Origin: Microcoleus sp. FACHB-61
GTDB taxonomy: Bacteria > Cyanobacteriota > Cyanobacteriia > Cyanobacteriales > Microcoleaceae
Assembly (NCBI GenBank): GCA_014695295.1
Contig: JACJNY010000011.1
Location: forward strand, 48,759 to 112,758
Reading direction: 5' to 3'
Length of the DNA stretch: 64,000 bases
This document shows positions 1 through 8,542 of this stretch, piece by piece (the first letter of the stretch is position 1; the number at the start of each line of letters is the position of its first letter). The translations under genes and the position numbers were made by a program. Under the pieces are notes generated by a model, which was not told the DNA's origin, searched no databases, and saw only the letters and a list, made by a program, of their open reading frames with translations.

Positions 1-24
1 ATCGAAAATCGAAAATCGAAAATG
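1..24. repeat. Short tandem AAAATCG heptads at window edge
   Basis: The window opens with about three copies of an ATCGAAA heptad, the AT-rich short tandem repeat (STRR type) common between genes of filamentous cyanobacteria. Related AAAATCT or CAAATCT runs recur at about 15.4, 22.25, 29.9, 31.5, 31.6, 34.5, 53.1 and 57.3 kb. Confidence 0.7.
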
Positions 25-27
25 GTA

Positions 28-1677
28 TTACCCCTCGGTGCGGCTGGATTTGGGCCGTGGCCAGATAATGCTGGAATCTGTTGCGAGTAGGCGAGAAACT
101 GCGATCGCCCCAAAGCGGTTGAGGTGGCTGGGGTCAAAAAAATAGTCGTTGCGGCCAGGCCACCGCTGCGACAAGTCGCGGAAAGCGAAGCCTTTTTGCC
201 GCGAGAGTTGATCCATTCGCTGCCGGAACTGCTGTTCTGCCCGCAGGCGAGTTCCATCTAAGTAGTCGTCGGTGAGGGGCAAATTGACGAAAATCAGGGG
301 AATTTTGCGAGCTTTGGTAAATGCTACAACTGAATTAAAGGCTGTTGCTTGTTTGCCTCCGAGGTTGAAGTTTTCGTAGTCGCGATCGTACTGGCCTGAA
401 ACGTAAGCGCGTTCTCGATAATAAGTGTTGGGATTGTACCTGTCCGACATAGCCATGAATCCGTTGGAGTCGATCGAATCTGCCAATTGGTTGAGTTGTC
501 TGATGGCTACTGTTGTCGGCCGCGAGACTGGAATCAATTGTGCTTTTTGGGTGGCTGCATCCGCTGCGATTAGTTTTAACTCATATCTTGCAGCATTCTC
601 AGCAACGGGCATTTTGTCGGTTCCACTAGATAGGAATTTGATTGTGGGGTGGGTGTCAGCAACGGGCAGTTTGCCGGTTCCACTAGACATGAATTTGATT
701 GTGGGGTGGGCATCTTGCCCGCCCCTGAAAGGTCGATCGACAGATGTAAATGCTTTGCGAAAAGTGTTGTTAGGGCAGGGCTGCGGGAATCTGTAACACT
801 GGGGAATCACATTGGGTTCATCGGACGGCAGTTTGGGGCGAACGCCTGCGGCTAAAAGTTTGCTGCCTTCAGAATCGACGATCGAATTAAAAGTGCGATC
901 GTCTCGGCCGCTGTTAAATCCCCGCACACCATCCGCCCAGACAATCATTTGAGGCAAATGATCGGGCTTCAAAAGCCGCCGCAGTTGAAAGTCAACTACT
1001 TGTGCAGTTGCGCCGTTGACTGAAAAGTTAAATACTTTTAAGCCCGGGCGGCCCCTTTGGGCCAAAGATTGTTTTAGCTGTTTGGGATCTACGCCCTGCA
1101 ATGCGCGGGAACTGCCGACAATCAAAACATCTGGGGGCCCGACAGTCGCAATGTAGGATAGGTAAAGTTTTAGTTGTTCGTTGAGCAAATCGCTGCTGAA
1201 GCTGACTGTACTGGCTTGCGATCCGTTTGCGCCCGCTTGCTGTTGGGAATAAACGAGGTTTCTCATGTACTCCACCACTTTTTTCTCCGCAAAAGCCCGT
1301 CTGGGACTGCCTGGGGGAACGGCTTGCATCCAGGCGACGGCCTGCACCCAGAGGCCGGCTACTTCGTCCCAGTCTTGTTTTGAATTGGCTGATTGAGCCA
1401 AATTAGAAGCTTGGGTGGCAAAGTTAACTGACTCCGTAAAGGCATCGTTTTGGGGGCATGAGGCAACGCTGACGGATTTTTTGGATTTTTTGGGGTTTCG
1501 AGCTAACAGAGATGTTGGGGACTGCGCTAGGACTGCGGATTCGATCGAACCCGATGGCGCTGCGGTGTTGGGTGGCTTCGTTGACGAACATCCCAAAGTT
1601 ACGGCTAATACAGCGGCTGCGGCGCAGGTACGTTTGAGGATGCTGGTGCTGATGCTAGCAATGTAGCGGCGAATCAT
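28..1677 (-). CDS. DUF1574-type SGNH-like lipoprotein
   Basis: 549 residues. The N-terminus has basic residues, a hydrophobic run and a lipobox-like LAVTLGC ending at Cys30, so a membrane-anchored lipoprotein is expected. Near residue 186 VLIVGSSRALQGVDP resembles block I (GSS) of SGNH hydrolases, and DPSHLNRFG near residue 518 supplies the usual C-terminal Asp and His. This layout fits the cyanobacterial DUF1574 family; the substrate is unknown, and a role in cell-surface polysaccharide or acyl modification is only inferred from the fold. Residues about 317-361 contain two copies of a HPTIKF(M/L)SSGT motif encoded by an interspersed DNA repeat, probably an in-frame insertion into a disordered linker. 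The gene stands alone, antiparallel to nothing nearby, with cobN upstream on the same strand. Confidence 0.7.
   Translation of the reverse strand: MIRRYIASISTSILKRTCAAAAVLAVTLGCSSTKPPNTAAPSGSIESAVLAQSPTSLLARNPKKSKKSVSVASCPQNDAFTESVNFATQASNLAQSANSKQDWDEVAGLWVQAVAWMQAVPPGSPRRAFAEKKVVEYMRNLVYSQQQAGANGSQASTVSFSSDLLNEQLKLYLSYIATVGPPDVLIVGSSRALQGVDPKQLKQSLAQRGRPGLKVFNFSVNGATAQVVDFQLRRLLKPDHLPQMIVWADGVRGFNSGRDDRTFNSIVDSEGSKLLAAGVRPKLPSDEPNVIPQCYRFPQPCPNNTFRKAFTSVDRPFRGGQDAHPTIKFMSSGTGKLPVADTHPTIKFLSSGTDKMPVAENAARYELKLIAADAATQKAQLIPVSRPTTVAIRQLNQLADSIDSNGFMAMSDRYNPNTYYRERAYVSGQYDRDYENFNLGGKQATAFNSVVAFTKARKIPLIFVNLPLTDDYLDGTRLRAEQQFRQRMDQLSRQKGFAFRDLSQRWPGRNDYFFDPSHLNRFGAIAVSRLLATDSSIIWPRPKSSRTEG
592..728. 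repeat. Duplicated interspersed repeat inside the DUF1574 gene
   Basis: Two near-identical units (GGTTCCACTAGA then TGAATTTGATTGTGGGGTGG) stand about 60 bases apart, followed by GGGCATCTTGCCCGCCCC, a small hairpin. A related 'gggcaatatgcccgttcc / ggcatcttgcctgttc' element lies in the tRNA array at 32.4 kb, so this looks like a mobile intergenic repeat that landed in frame. Confidence 0.6.
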
Positions 1678-1762
1678 AAAGCTTTCAGCGATCGCGAAAC
1701 ATTACTAGATATTACCGCAAGCCGCCATTCGTCTGCAGCCGCGATGGTGACGTTTTGAGTAT

Positions 1763-4700
1763 TTATATATGGGATTCGATGACTGCTTCGGCTTGCAGGG
1801 CGATCGACCTCAATTTATCCAATGTATCCTGGTTCGCACTCTGCCACAACCCCCGCTGACGAGCTTCTAGCAATCTTTCCGCCATATCTCGCAGTGCCCA
1901 AGGATTGTTTTCTTGAATAAATGCTTGCACTTTCTCATCAAAAATGTAAGCCTCTGCGATTCCTTCATACATAAAATCCTCTACACAATTTGCCGTAGCA
2001 TCGTAAGCAAACAAAAAATCAACAGTTGCTGCAATTTCAAACGCACCTTTATAACCGTGTCGCATCGCACCTTCTATCCATTTGGGATTCACAGCCCTGC
2101 TGCGATAAACCCGCGCAATTTCTTCTCGCAGTTGCCGCACTTTCGGCTTCTCGGGAATCGAGTTATCTCCGAAATAGGTTTCAGGATTTTTGCCTTGCAA
2201 ATTGCGAATTGCGGCCGTCATTCCGCCTTGGAATTGATAATAATCGTCGGAGTCGAGGATGTCGTGTTCGCGGTTGTCTTGGTTTTGCAGAACTATTTGC
2301 ATTTGGCCGAGGCGTTTTTCAAATGCTTCGGGTGCAGAACATCCCCATTCACTCTGTTTAACCCCCGCTACATCTCCCGGCAAATTTGAGGAACTAGAGG
2401 AGGTATAGGCGTAACTGCTCCAATTAATGTAAGCTTTTGCTAAATCGCTATCGTCTGTCCAGTTTTGAGCTTCAATTATGCCTTGAAGTCCTGCGCCGTA
2501 AGCACCCGGTTTTGAGCCAAACACTCGAAATTGCGATCGCCCTTGCGCCTCTTCCTGACTCAAACCTGTAGATTCCCAATACAGAATCTCTGCTTGAACT
2601 TGTGCGGCTAAAGGGTTGTTTTCTGGCGATTCGTCTAAATCTGCCACAGCTTTTACCGCACTGTCAAACAAATCAATTAAATTAAAAAAAGCATCGCGGA
2701 AAAAGCCAGAAATTCGCAAAGTAACATCAACGCGCGGTCGCCCCAAAACAGAAACTGGCAAGATTTCAAAATCTACAACCCGGCGCGAAGGGCCATCCCA
2801 AACTGGTTGAACTCCTATCAGCGCCAAGGCTTCGGCGATGTCGTCTCCCCCCGTCCGCATGGTGGATGTTCCCCACACTGACAAACCCAAAGTTTTCGGA
2901 TATTCGCCGTTTTCTTGGGTGTATCTTTCGATTAAAGTTTCAGCCGCAACTCTGCCAACTCTCCAGGCGGTTTCTGTGGGAATGGCGCGGATATCTACTG
3001 AGTAAAAATTGCGACCGGTGGGCAATACATCTGGTCTGCCGCGAGTGGGCGCGCCGGATGCGCCGCTTGGTATGTGCCGCCCATCTAGTCCGCGCAAAAG
3101 GTTGGTAATTTCTTGGTTTGTTTGGAGGAGTGAAGGTAAAAGATAGTTATTTATCCACTCTAATTCTTGTTGGGTTGCTTCTCCTGCTTGTGGATTTGTA
3201 ACCGCAGATGAACGCGGAGTAACGCGGATGTTTTCGATTAAGTTATCTACTAATTCAGCGGATTTTTCTTCGAGTTCGGCTGTTAAATCGCCTGCTGTGC
3301 GGTGCTGAATTATCGACGTTGGATCGCAGGTTAAGGGGTCGAAATCGTAGCCTGAGTCTTCTGCTAGGGCGCGGGTTAAGCCCGATCGCCCGTTGGTGGG
3401 ATGGCGGGCGATCGCAATTATCAAATCTCTCAACTGTCTACCTTCGGGACACTGCCCGAAAATGTGCAATCCGTCACGGATTTGGGATTCTTTAAGTTCG
3501 CAAAGATAGCCATCTGTGCGGGTGATAAATTCTGTAAATTCCGATTTATTTAGTTGTATTCCTAAGTCTTTATCTAAGTTTTCTTTGTTGGTGAGGGCGA
3601 GAATGCGATCGCGAATCATCGGTAATCTAGACGGATCTAAACTTTGGGCTTCGCAATATTCGTCGATTAAGGTTTCCAACTGCTGCAAAGGCCCGTAGAG
3701 TTCGGCGCGAGTCATCGGCGGTGTCAGGTGGTCGATAATCACAGCTTGCGATCGTCTTTTTGCTTGGGAACCTTCCCCCGGATCGTTGACAATGAAGGGA
3801 TAAAAATTTGGCATTGCGCCTAATGCTACTTCTGGATAACATTTGTTAGACAATGCTATACTTTTACCGGGAAGCCATTCTAAATTTCCGTGTTTCCCGG
3901 CATGAATTATAGCGTCAATTCCCAACTTTTCTCGTAACCAATAATAGTAAGCTAGATAATTGTGAGTTGGTTCTAAGTCTGGGGCGTGATAATTTAACGC
4001 GGGGTCAATTTCATATCCCCGCGATGGTTGAATTCCTACAAATACATTACCGAACAGAATTCCCGGAATCGGAAAAGACGTATTGTTACTTATAAAATCT
4101 TGTGCATAGCTTCCGGGAAGCCCCCATCTTTTACAAATCCCATCTTGCACTTCCTGCGGCAAAGTAGCAAAATATTCTTCATATTCTGCCAAATCCAATG
4201 ATTGATGAACAGGCCGCAATTCGCGTCCTTCCGGGTCATTTGTCACGCCCGAAGTCAGGAGTTCAATTAACTCGTTGCCGCTAGCGGGGATGTTTTCAAT
4301 TTGATAGCCAGCTTGCTGCATAGCTTTGAGGATTTCAACACAGCTAGCGGGCGTATCTAAGCCGACGCCGTTGGCTAAGCGGGCGTTGCGAGTGGGGTAA
4401 TTTGCGAGAATTATGGCGATGCGTCTGGTGGCGGTTGGGGTTTGTTTCATCTTCACCCAATTCGCGGTTAAATCTGCTACAAATTGAATGCGATCGCCCG
4501 CTGCTACATAGCCTACTACATCTGTTTCTAATTCGCTGTTCCAAGTCTGTACGGCTTTAAAAGAAACAGCCCTAGTAATAATTTTTCCGTCTACTTCTGG
4601 CAATGCTACATTCATCGCCACATCGCGGGGCGAAAGTCCCTGAAGTTCGGTTTCCCACTGTTCCAAACCGCCACCGCTGAAGATTGCTTGCAATACTGGA

Positions 4701-5578
4701 ACGTCTAAAGATTTTAAGCTGTTTTGTTCCGGTTCTTGACTGCTGAAACCCGAGACTGCAAAACTTGTGGTATTGAGCAATAATTGAATTGGTTCGGATT
4801 GTTTAGGTTGAAAATACTCCAGCAATTCTATTTGCAAATCTGGTTCCCGCAAAGAAGAAACAAAGACGGGAACAGGCACTAAGTTTCGTTCTGCTAGAGC
4901 TTGACACAGTGCATCAATTGGTGCTAAGTTTCCTGATAAGTAATGAGCACGATAAAATAAAATTCCGACTTTAGATTTAGAAGTAATGTCCCCGTGTCCG
5001 CAAGTTGGAGACGATTCAATTTGCTTTTGCCAATCATAAATTCCGACGCGGGAAACTGTTTGAGGTAGGGGCGGGTTGTAAGCAGTTTTTAGGCAAGTAT
5101 CGGCGGCAAATTTGAGTGCGTTAACAAAGTTTTGGACTCCGCCTTCTGTGAAGTAGCGCCACAGTTTATTGACTGCTGACAGCGATACATTGGAATGGCT
5201 AATTAAATCAGGATCGGGACTGTCTTCTCCCGGCATTACAATCAGTGATGCGTTAGTTTTCTGCACAGTTTCCCGCAGAATCTCTAAGCCGTAAGACCAA
5301 TAAGAACGCCCTCCTAAAAGTCTTAAGATTATCACTTCTGCGCGTTCTAAAACTTCCTCAGCATAATTATCAATTGTTAATTGTTGCTGCAACTGAAGCA
5401 GGTTTACTGCGCGTACTTTGGGAAAATTTGCCGGCATTTTGGATGCGGCCGCCGCGAGAGTTTGAATGTCGGTATCAGCAGCACTAATAAATACTATTGG
5501 TGCTGGGGTTTGCTGAATAAAAATTACTCCTTCTGATTGAGGGTTCCAACCTCCGGGTGTGGCGGCTATTTTGTGCAT
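1763..5578 (-). CDS. cobN: Cobaltochelatase subunit CobN
   Basis: 1271 residues, the normal size for CobN, the large subunit that carries the porphyrinoid and inserts cobalt during cobalamin synthesis with ATPase partners. Recognisable family blocks include HAGKHGNLEWLPGKS in the middle and VWGTSTMRTGGDDIAEAL in the C-terminal half. It lacks the N-terminal sequence typical of the magnesium chelatase paralogue ChlH, which is why CobN is preferred. The start ATG at 5578 is preceded by a short AT-rich leader. I see no cobalamin riboswitch in the 170 bases upstream. The neighbouring EamA gene lies upstream on the same strand, separated by a strong inverted repeat, so co-transcription is doubtful. 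Confidence 0.88.
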   Translation of the reverse strand: MHKIAATPGGWNPQSEGVIFIQQTPAPIVFISAADTDIQTLAAAASKMPANFPKVRAVNLLQLQQQLTIDNYAEEVLERAEVIILRLLGGRSYWSYGLEILRETVQKTNASLIVMPGEDSPDPDLISHSNVSLSAVNKLWRYFTEGGVQNFVNALKFAADTCLKTAYNPPLPQTVSRVGIYDWQKQIESSPTCGHGDITSKSKVGILFYRAHYLSGNLAPIDALCQALAERNLVPVPVFVSSLREPDLQIELLEYFQPKQSEPIQLLLNTTSFAVSGFSSQEPEQNSLKSLDVPVLQAIFSGGGLEQWETELQGLSPRDVAMNVALPEVDGKIITRAVSFKAVQTWNSELETDVVGYVAAGDRIQFVADLTANWVKMKQTPTATRRIAIILANYPTRNARLANGVGLDTPASCVEILKAMQQAGYQIENIPASGNELIELLTSGVTNDPEGRELRPVHQSLDLAEYEEYFATLPQEVQDGICKRWGLPGSYAQDFISNNTSFPIPGILFGNVFVGIQPSRGYEIDPALNYHAPDLEPTHNYLAYYYWLREKLGIDAIIHAGKHGNLEWLPGKSIALSNKCYPEVALGAMPNFYPFIVNDPGEGSQAKRRSQAVIIDHLTPPMTRAELYGPLQQLETLIDEYCEAQSLDPSRLPMIRDRILALTNKENLDKDLGIQLNKSEFTEFITRTDGYLCELKESQIRDGLHIFGQCPEGRQLRDLIIAIARHPTNGRSGLTRALAEDSGYDFDPLTCDPTSIIQHRTAGDLTAELEEKSAELVDNLIENIRVTPRSSAVTNPQAGEATQQELEWINNYLLPSLLQTNQEITNLLRGLDGRHIPSGASGAPTRGRPDVLPTGRNFYSVDIRAIPTETAWRVGRVAAETLIERYTQENGEYPKTLGLSVWGTSTMRTGGDDIAEALALIGVQPVWDGPSRRVVDFEILPVSVLGRPRVDVTLRISGFFRDAFFNLIDLFDSAVKAVADLDESPENNPLAAQVQAEILYWESTGLSQEEAQGRSQFRVFGSKPGAYGAGLQGIIEAQNWTDDSDLAKAYINWSSYAYTSSSSSNLPGDVAGVKQSEWGCSAPEAFEKRLGQMQIVLQNQDNREHDILDSDDYYQFQGGMTAAIRNLQGKNPETYFGDNSIPEKPKVRQLREEIARVYRSRAVNPKWIEGAMRHGYKGAFEIAATVDFLFAYDATANCVEDFMYEGIAEAYIFDEKVQAFIQENNPWALRDMAERLLEARQRGLWQSANQDTLDKLRSIALQAEAVIESHI

Positions 5579-5667
5579 TAATTTTTCCTCTATATATAAG
5601 AAGTCGGAATTAAAAGAAGTCTCAGAGGCACAGCCTCTCGCTTAATTATGCCACGAAAAAAGTGTTT

Positions 5668-5723
5668 GCAGCCTCGGAATGCAAGTCCTCGGATTTTGGA
5701 GAGGGCTGGCATTCCGAGGCTGC
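5668..5723. repeat. 15-bp perfect inverted repeat between cobN and eamA
   Basis: GCAGCCTCGGAATGC (5668-5682) is repeated inverted at 5709-5723 with a 26-base loop. The loop contains GCAAGTCCTC, also found in a hairpin repeat at 51.85-51.92 kb. It could end the upstream minus-strand transcript, although only a weak T-run follows on that strand; a dispersed palindromic repeat is the better description. Confidence 0.6.
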
Positions 5724-5751
5724 TAAAAAAATTACATAAAACATTATAAAT

Positions 5752-6612
5752 TTATAATGTTATAAATAAAACTCCTCCCATCATGATAGCAGCCCCTAAA
5801 AATCTTTCTTGAATATCTTTTTCCTTGAAAATGAAATAGCCGAACAGTACACTCATTAATACGCTGGTACGCTTAAGTGCTATTACTTGCACGACTAAAG
5901 TCATTGTCAAAGCTTGCATCTGAAAAATGACTCCTAAAGCATTGAAAAAGCCCATTGCCATTAGCATCGGTAAGTATTGGATAATTTGGCGCTTGGGGTT
6001 AAATGTTTTGTGCAGTAAAACTGGCAGCAATAGGACACTCATAGTCGTCAATAAAGCGAACACCCAAAAAATCGGGGAAGAGTTTTGCACGCCGATTTTG
6101 TCAAAATTTGTGGTAATACTCCAGAGAAAAGCTACGAGTAACATCAATTTAGACCCTGGTTGGTGCAGAAGTGCTTTGAAGGGGGCTAAGTAGCCTTGAG
6201 ATTTTTCTTTGATGTTTAATAGATAAGATCCCATGACTATGAGAAAAACTCCAATACCATCAAAAAAGTTGGGATATTCGCCGACAATTAACGGTGAAGT
6301 CAGCAGCATGAATAAGGGCGTCAAAGCTACCAGTGGCACGGTGAGGGATAAATCCGACAGTTTGATAGCTTTAATGTAGAGGAGAGCAATGACTGCGTTC
6401 ATGCTGCCTCCGATTAACAAAGCTATCCAAAATTGCTGGTTTAATGGAGGTATTTCTATGATAAATAGCAACGGAGTTAAAAAGGCTGCTGTAAAAAATG
6501 TTAGCGACCAAGTTACGACATATTCGTCGTTGGCTTTCAGGTTGTGCTTGCTAACAACATCTTTTACTGCTTCAAAAAAAGCGCTCAAAATTGCCAAAAT
6601 TAACCACATCAT
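5752..6612 (-). CDS. EamA/DMT-family transporter
   Basis: 286 residues made almost entirely of about ten hydrophobic segments, with the two-fold EamA (drug/metabolite transporter) arrangement: an N-terminal half from MWLILAILSAFFEAVKD to LIVMGSYLLNI and a C-terminal half ending GAAIMMGGVLFITL. The polar loop near residues 133-148 separates the halves. The substrate cannot be read from sequence. Its ATG overlaps the stop of the upstream livF-like gene in an ATGA tetranucleotide, so the two are very probably translationally coupled, an unusual partner for an amino acid ABC ATPase. Confidence 0.8.
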   Translation of the reverse strand: MMWLILAILSAFFEAVKDVVSKHNLKANDEYVVTWSLTFFTAAFLTPLLFIIEIPPLNQQFWIALLIGGSMNAVIALLYIKAIKLSDLSLTVPLVALTPLFMLLTSPLIVGEYPNFFDGIGVFLIVMGSYLLNIKEKSQGYLAPFKALLHQPGSKLMLLVAFLWSITTNFDKIGVQNSSPIFWVFALLTTMSVLLLPVLLHKTFNPKRQIIQYLPMLMAMGFFNALGVIFQMQALTMTLVVQVIALKRTSVLMSVLFGYFIFKEKDIQERFLGAAIMMGGVLFITL

Positions 6613-7373
6613 CCTAAATATGCGCTCCTGACTCGCTCGTCGTTTAGCAAATCTGCTCCAATACCTGTGAGAGTAATGTTACCAGCTTCTAGCACGTAAC
6701 CCCGATCGGCAATTTGCAGTGCTAAACTGGCGTTTTGTTCCACTAAAAGGATGGTAACGCCCGTGGAGCGCAAGTTTTGAATGATTGCAAAAATTTCTTT
6801 GACGATCGCGGGTGCTAAGCCTAAACTGGGTTCGTCTAATAATAGCAGCTTCGGGCGACTCATCAGAGCACGGGCGATCGCCAGCATTTGCTGTTCCCCG
6901 CCGCTGAGGGTTCCTGCTAGCTGGCGGCGTCTTTCTGCTAAGCGCGGAAATATCTCAAATTGGCGCTCTAAATCGGCTTTTACGGCTGCCGAGTCCGATC
7001 GAATATAGGCCCCCAATTCCAAGTTAGTTAACACCGTTTGCTGCGCCAAAACCCGCCTCCCTTCTGGACTGTGGGCGATTCCCAATTTCACAACTTCGTG
7101 AGCTTGGCGGCGGCTAATATCGCGCCCGCTATAAATAATTTGTCCTTGTCGCAAATTAACTATTTTAGAAATAGCTCTCAAGGTGGTACTTTTGCCCGCG
7201 CCGTTGGCACCGATGAGACTGACAACCTCGCCCGCATTAATCGTGAGATTAATATTTTGTATGGCTTGAATGCCACCATAATTTACAGAAAGATTCTTGA
7301 GTTCTAAGAGGATGTTTTGGGTGGTTTTGGGTGGGCTGTCGTGCATTTTATGTGACTTGATTGTTGATAACAA
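6609..7373 (-). CDS. livF: Branched-chain/neutral amino acid ABC ATPase (LivF/NatE type)
   Basis: 254 residues, inner-membrane-associated ATPase of a type 4 amino acid importer. Walker A GANGAGKST, signature LSGGEQQ and Walker B LLLLDEPSLGL are intact, and HSPEGRRVLAQQTVLTNLELGA is the usual LivF continuation (quoted in part: HSPEGRR). A downstream Met at residue 10 (MHDSPP) is an alternative start. The partner ATPase LivG is 144 bases upstream; the two permeases and binding protein that complete such a transporter are at 59.3-63.4 kb. In cyanobacteria this set corresponds to the Nat neutral amino acid system, but paralogous sets exist, so the NatE assignment is inferred. Confidence 0.85.
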   Translation of the reverse strand: MLSTIKSHKMHDSPPKTTQNILLELKNLSVNYGGIQAIQNINLTINAGEVVSLIGANGAGKSTTLRAISKIVNLRQGQIIYSGRDISRRQAHEVVKLGIAHSPEGRRVLAQQTVLTNLELGAYIRSDSAAVKADLERQFEIFPRLAERRRQLAGTLSGGEQQMLAIARALMSRPKLLLLDEPSLGLAPAIVKEIFAIIQNLRSTGVTILLVEQNASLALQIADRGYVLEAGNITLTGIGADLLNDERVRSAYLG

Positions 7374-7397
7374 AACTGTCTATTTTCCAGCAGTCCG

Positions 7398-7505
7398 CCA
7401 GGGGTTGAAACCCCTGGCTCATAGCTGAAGTCCTCTTAATAGGACTGGAAGATTCATTTAAGGCTAACTATTAATTTTACTCGTTCCCAGCCAGAGCCTG
7501 GGAAC
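7398..7505. repeat. Two intergenic hairpins between livG and livF
   Basis: CCAGGGGTTGAAACCCCTGG (7398-7417) and a GTTCCCAG...CTGGGAAC hairpin (7483-7505) both fold perfectly. Such palindromes are frequent dispersed elements in this kind of genome; neither has a clear T-run on the minus strand, so neither is called a terminator. Confidence 0.5.
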
Positions 7506-7517
7506 CTGTTAAAATTT

Positions 7518-8336
7518 CTACATCTCATCTCCCAAATAAGCCTCAATGACAGCCGGGTCATTCCTCACAATAGCAGGCTCGCCCAAGGCAATAAGCTGAC
7601 CGAAATGCAATACAGCAATTCGATCGCACAATCCCATAACAAGTGGTACATGATGCTCGATCAATATTACAGTTAAATTGAATTGTTGGCGCACTTCGCG
7701 GATAAATTCGCTTAATTTGTGCTTTTCATTGGGATTCATCCCCGCAGCAGGTTCATCTAACAGCAATATTTGCGGTTCTAGGGCTAAAGCGCGGGCAATT
7801 TCTAAGCGCCTCTGGTCGCCGTAGGGCAAGTTTTTGGCTTGTTCGCCCGCGCGATCGCCCAATCCGACTAAATCCAACAATTCTAAGGCTTTCCGCTGGG
7901 TTTTGCGTTCCATTGCGTTAGAGGCTGGCAAGCCGAAAATCCCCGCCAGCAGCGATAAAACTGGATTGCCCGATCGACTGTGGATGTGTCGGGCGATCGC
8001 CACATTTTCCAAAGCAGAAAGTTCTCCAAACAACCGAATATTTTGAAATGTTCTGGCCATACCTTTATTAGCAATTTGATAAGGCCGCAATTTAGAAATA
8101 TTTTCGTTTTGATAAATCAGATTGCCACTAGAAGCAGGTATCAATCCAGTCATTACATTAAATAGAGTTGTCTTGCCCGCGCCGTTAGGGCCGATCAATC
8201 CAAAAATCTCGTGTTTTTGAACTGTGAAAGATACGTCGTTTACAGCAATTAAACCGCCAAAGCGGCGAGTTAATCCTTTGGCTGCTAAAACAGGATTGCT
8301 GCTTGAGGGGGTAAGGGGTTCGGAAATCATAAACAA
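7518..8336 (-). CDS. livG: Branched-chain/neutral amino acid ABC ATPase (LivG/NatA type)
   Basis: 272 residues. Walker [10 protein letters not shown], the LivG-specific [10 protein letters not shown] block, a signature region [15 protein letters not shown] and Walker [13 protein letters not shown] are all present, and the C-terminal ...[10 protein letters not shown] ending is typical. It forms a heterodimeric ATPase with the LivF-like protein encoded just downstream. The start may be Met1 or Met3 (MISEPL). The gene opens the livG-livF-eamA unit on the minus strand. Assignment to the Nat system rests on the cyanobacterial background and on the remaining subunits being encoded at 59-63 kb. Confidence 0.85.
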   Translation of the reverse strand: MFMISEPLTPSSSNPVLAAKGLTRRFGGLIAVNDVSFTVQKHEIFGLIGPNGAGKTTLFNVMTGLIPASSGNLIYQNENISKLRPYQIANKGMARTFQNIRLFGELSALENVAIARHIHSRSGNPVLSLLAGIFGLPASNAMERKTQRKALELLDLVGLGDRAGEQAKNLPYGDQRRLEIARALALEPQILLLDEPAAGMNPNEKHKLSEFIREVRQQFNLTVILIEHHVPLVMGLCDRIAVLHFGQLIALGEPAIVRNDPAVIEAYLGDEM

Positions 8337-8542
8337 ATCATAGAATATAAGATATCTAATTATGCCTTAGACTGCGGAATGTTCTTAAAGTGCCGCTTTT
8401 TAAGCAGTATTGAGGGCGATCGATTTCACCACGGACAAGCACAAATTTAGATGACGCCGAGTCCTGAAACCAGTTTGATGAGAATGTAAACAGAATTATT
8501 CAAATGGCTGAGACGGCTCATCAAATACAAGGATTCTGGCCC

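Noticed and set aside
1763..5578. Magnesium chelatase subunit H as the identity of this large gene.
   Set aside because: The N-terminus and motif spacing fit CobN better, and no chlorophyll genes are adjacent.
5580..5750. A cobalamin riboswitch upstream of cobN.
   Set aside because: No B12-box-like sequence was found; the only structure is a simple dispersed palindrome.
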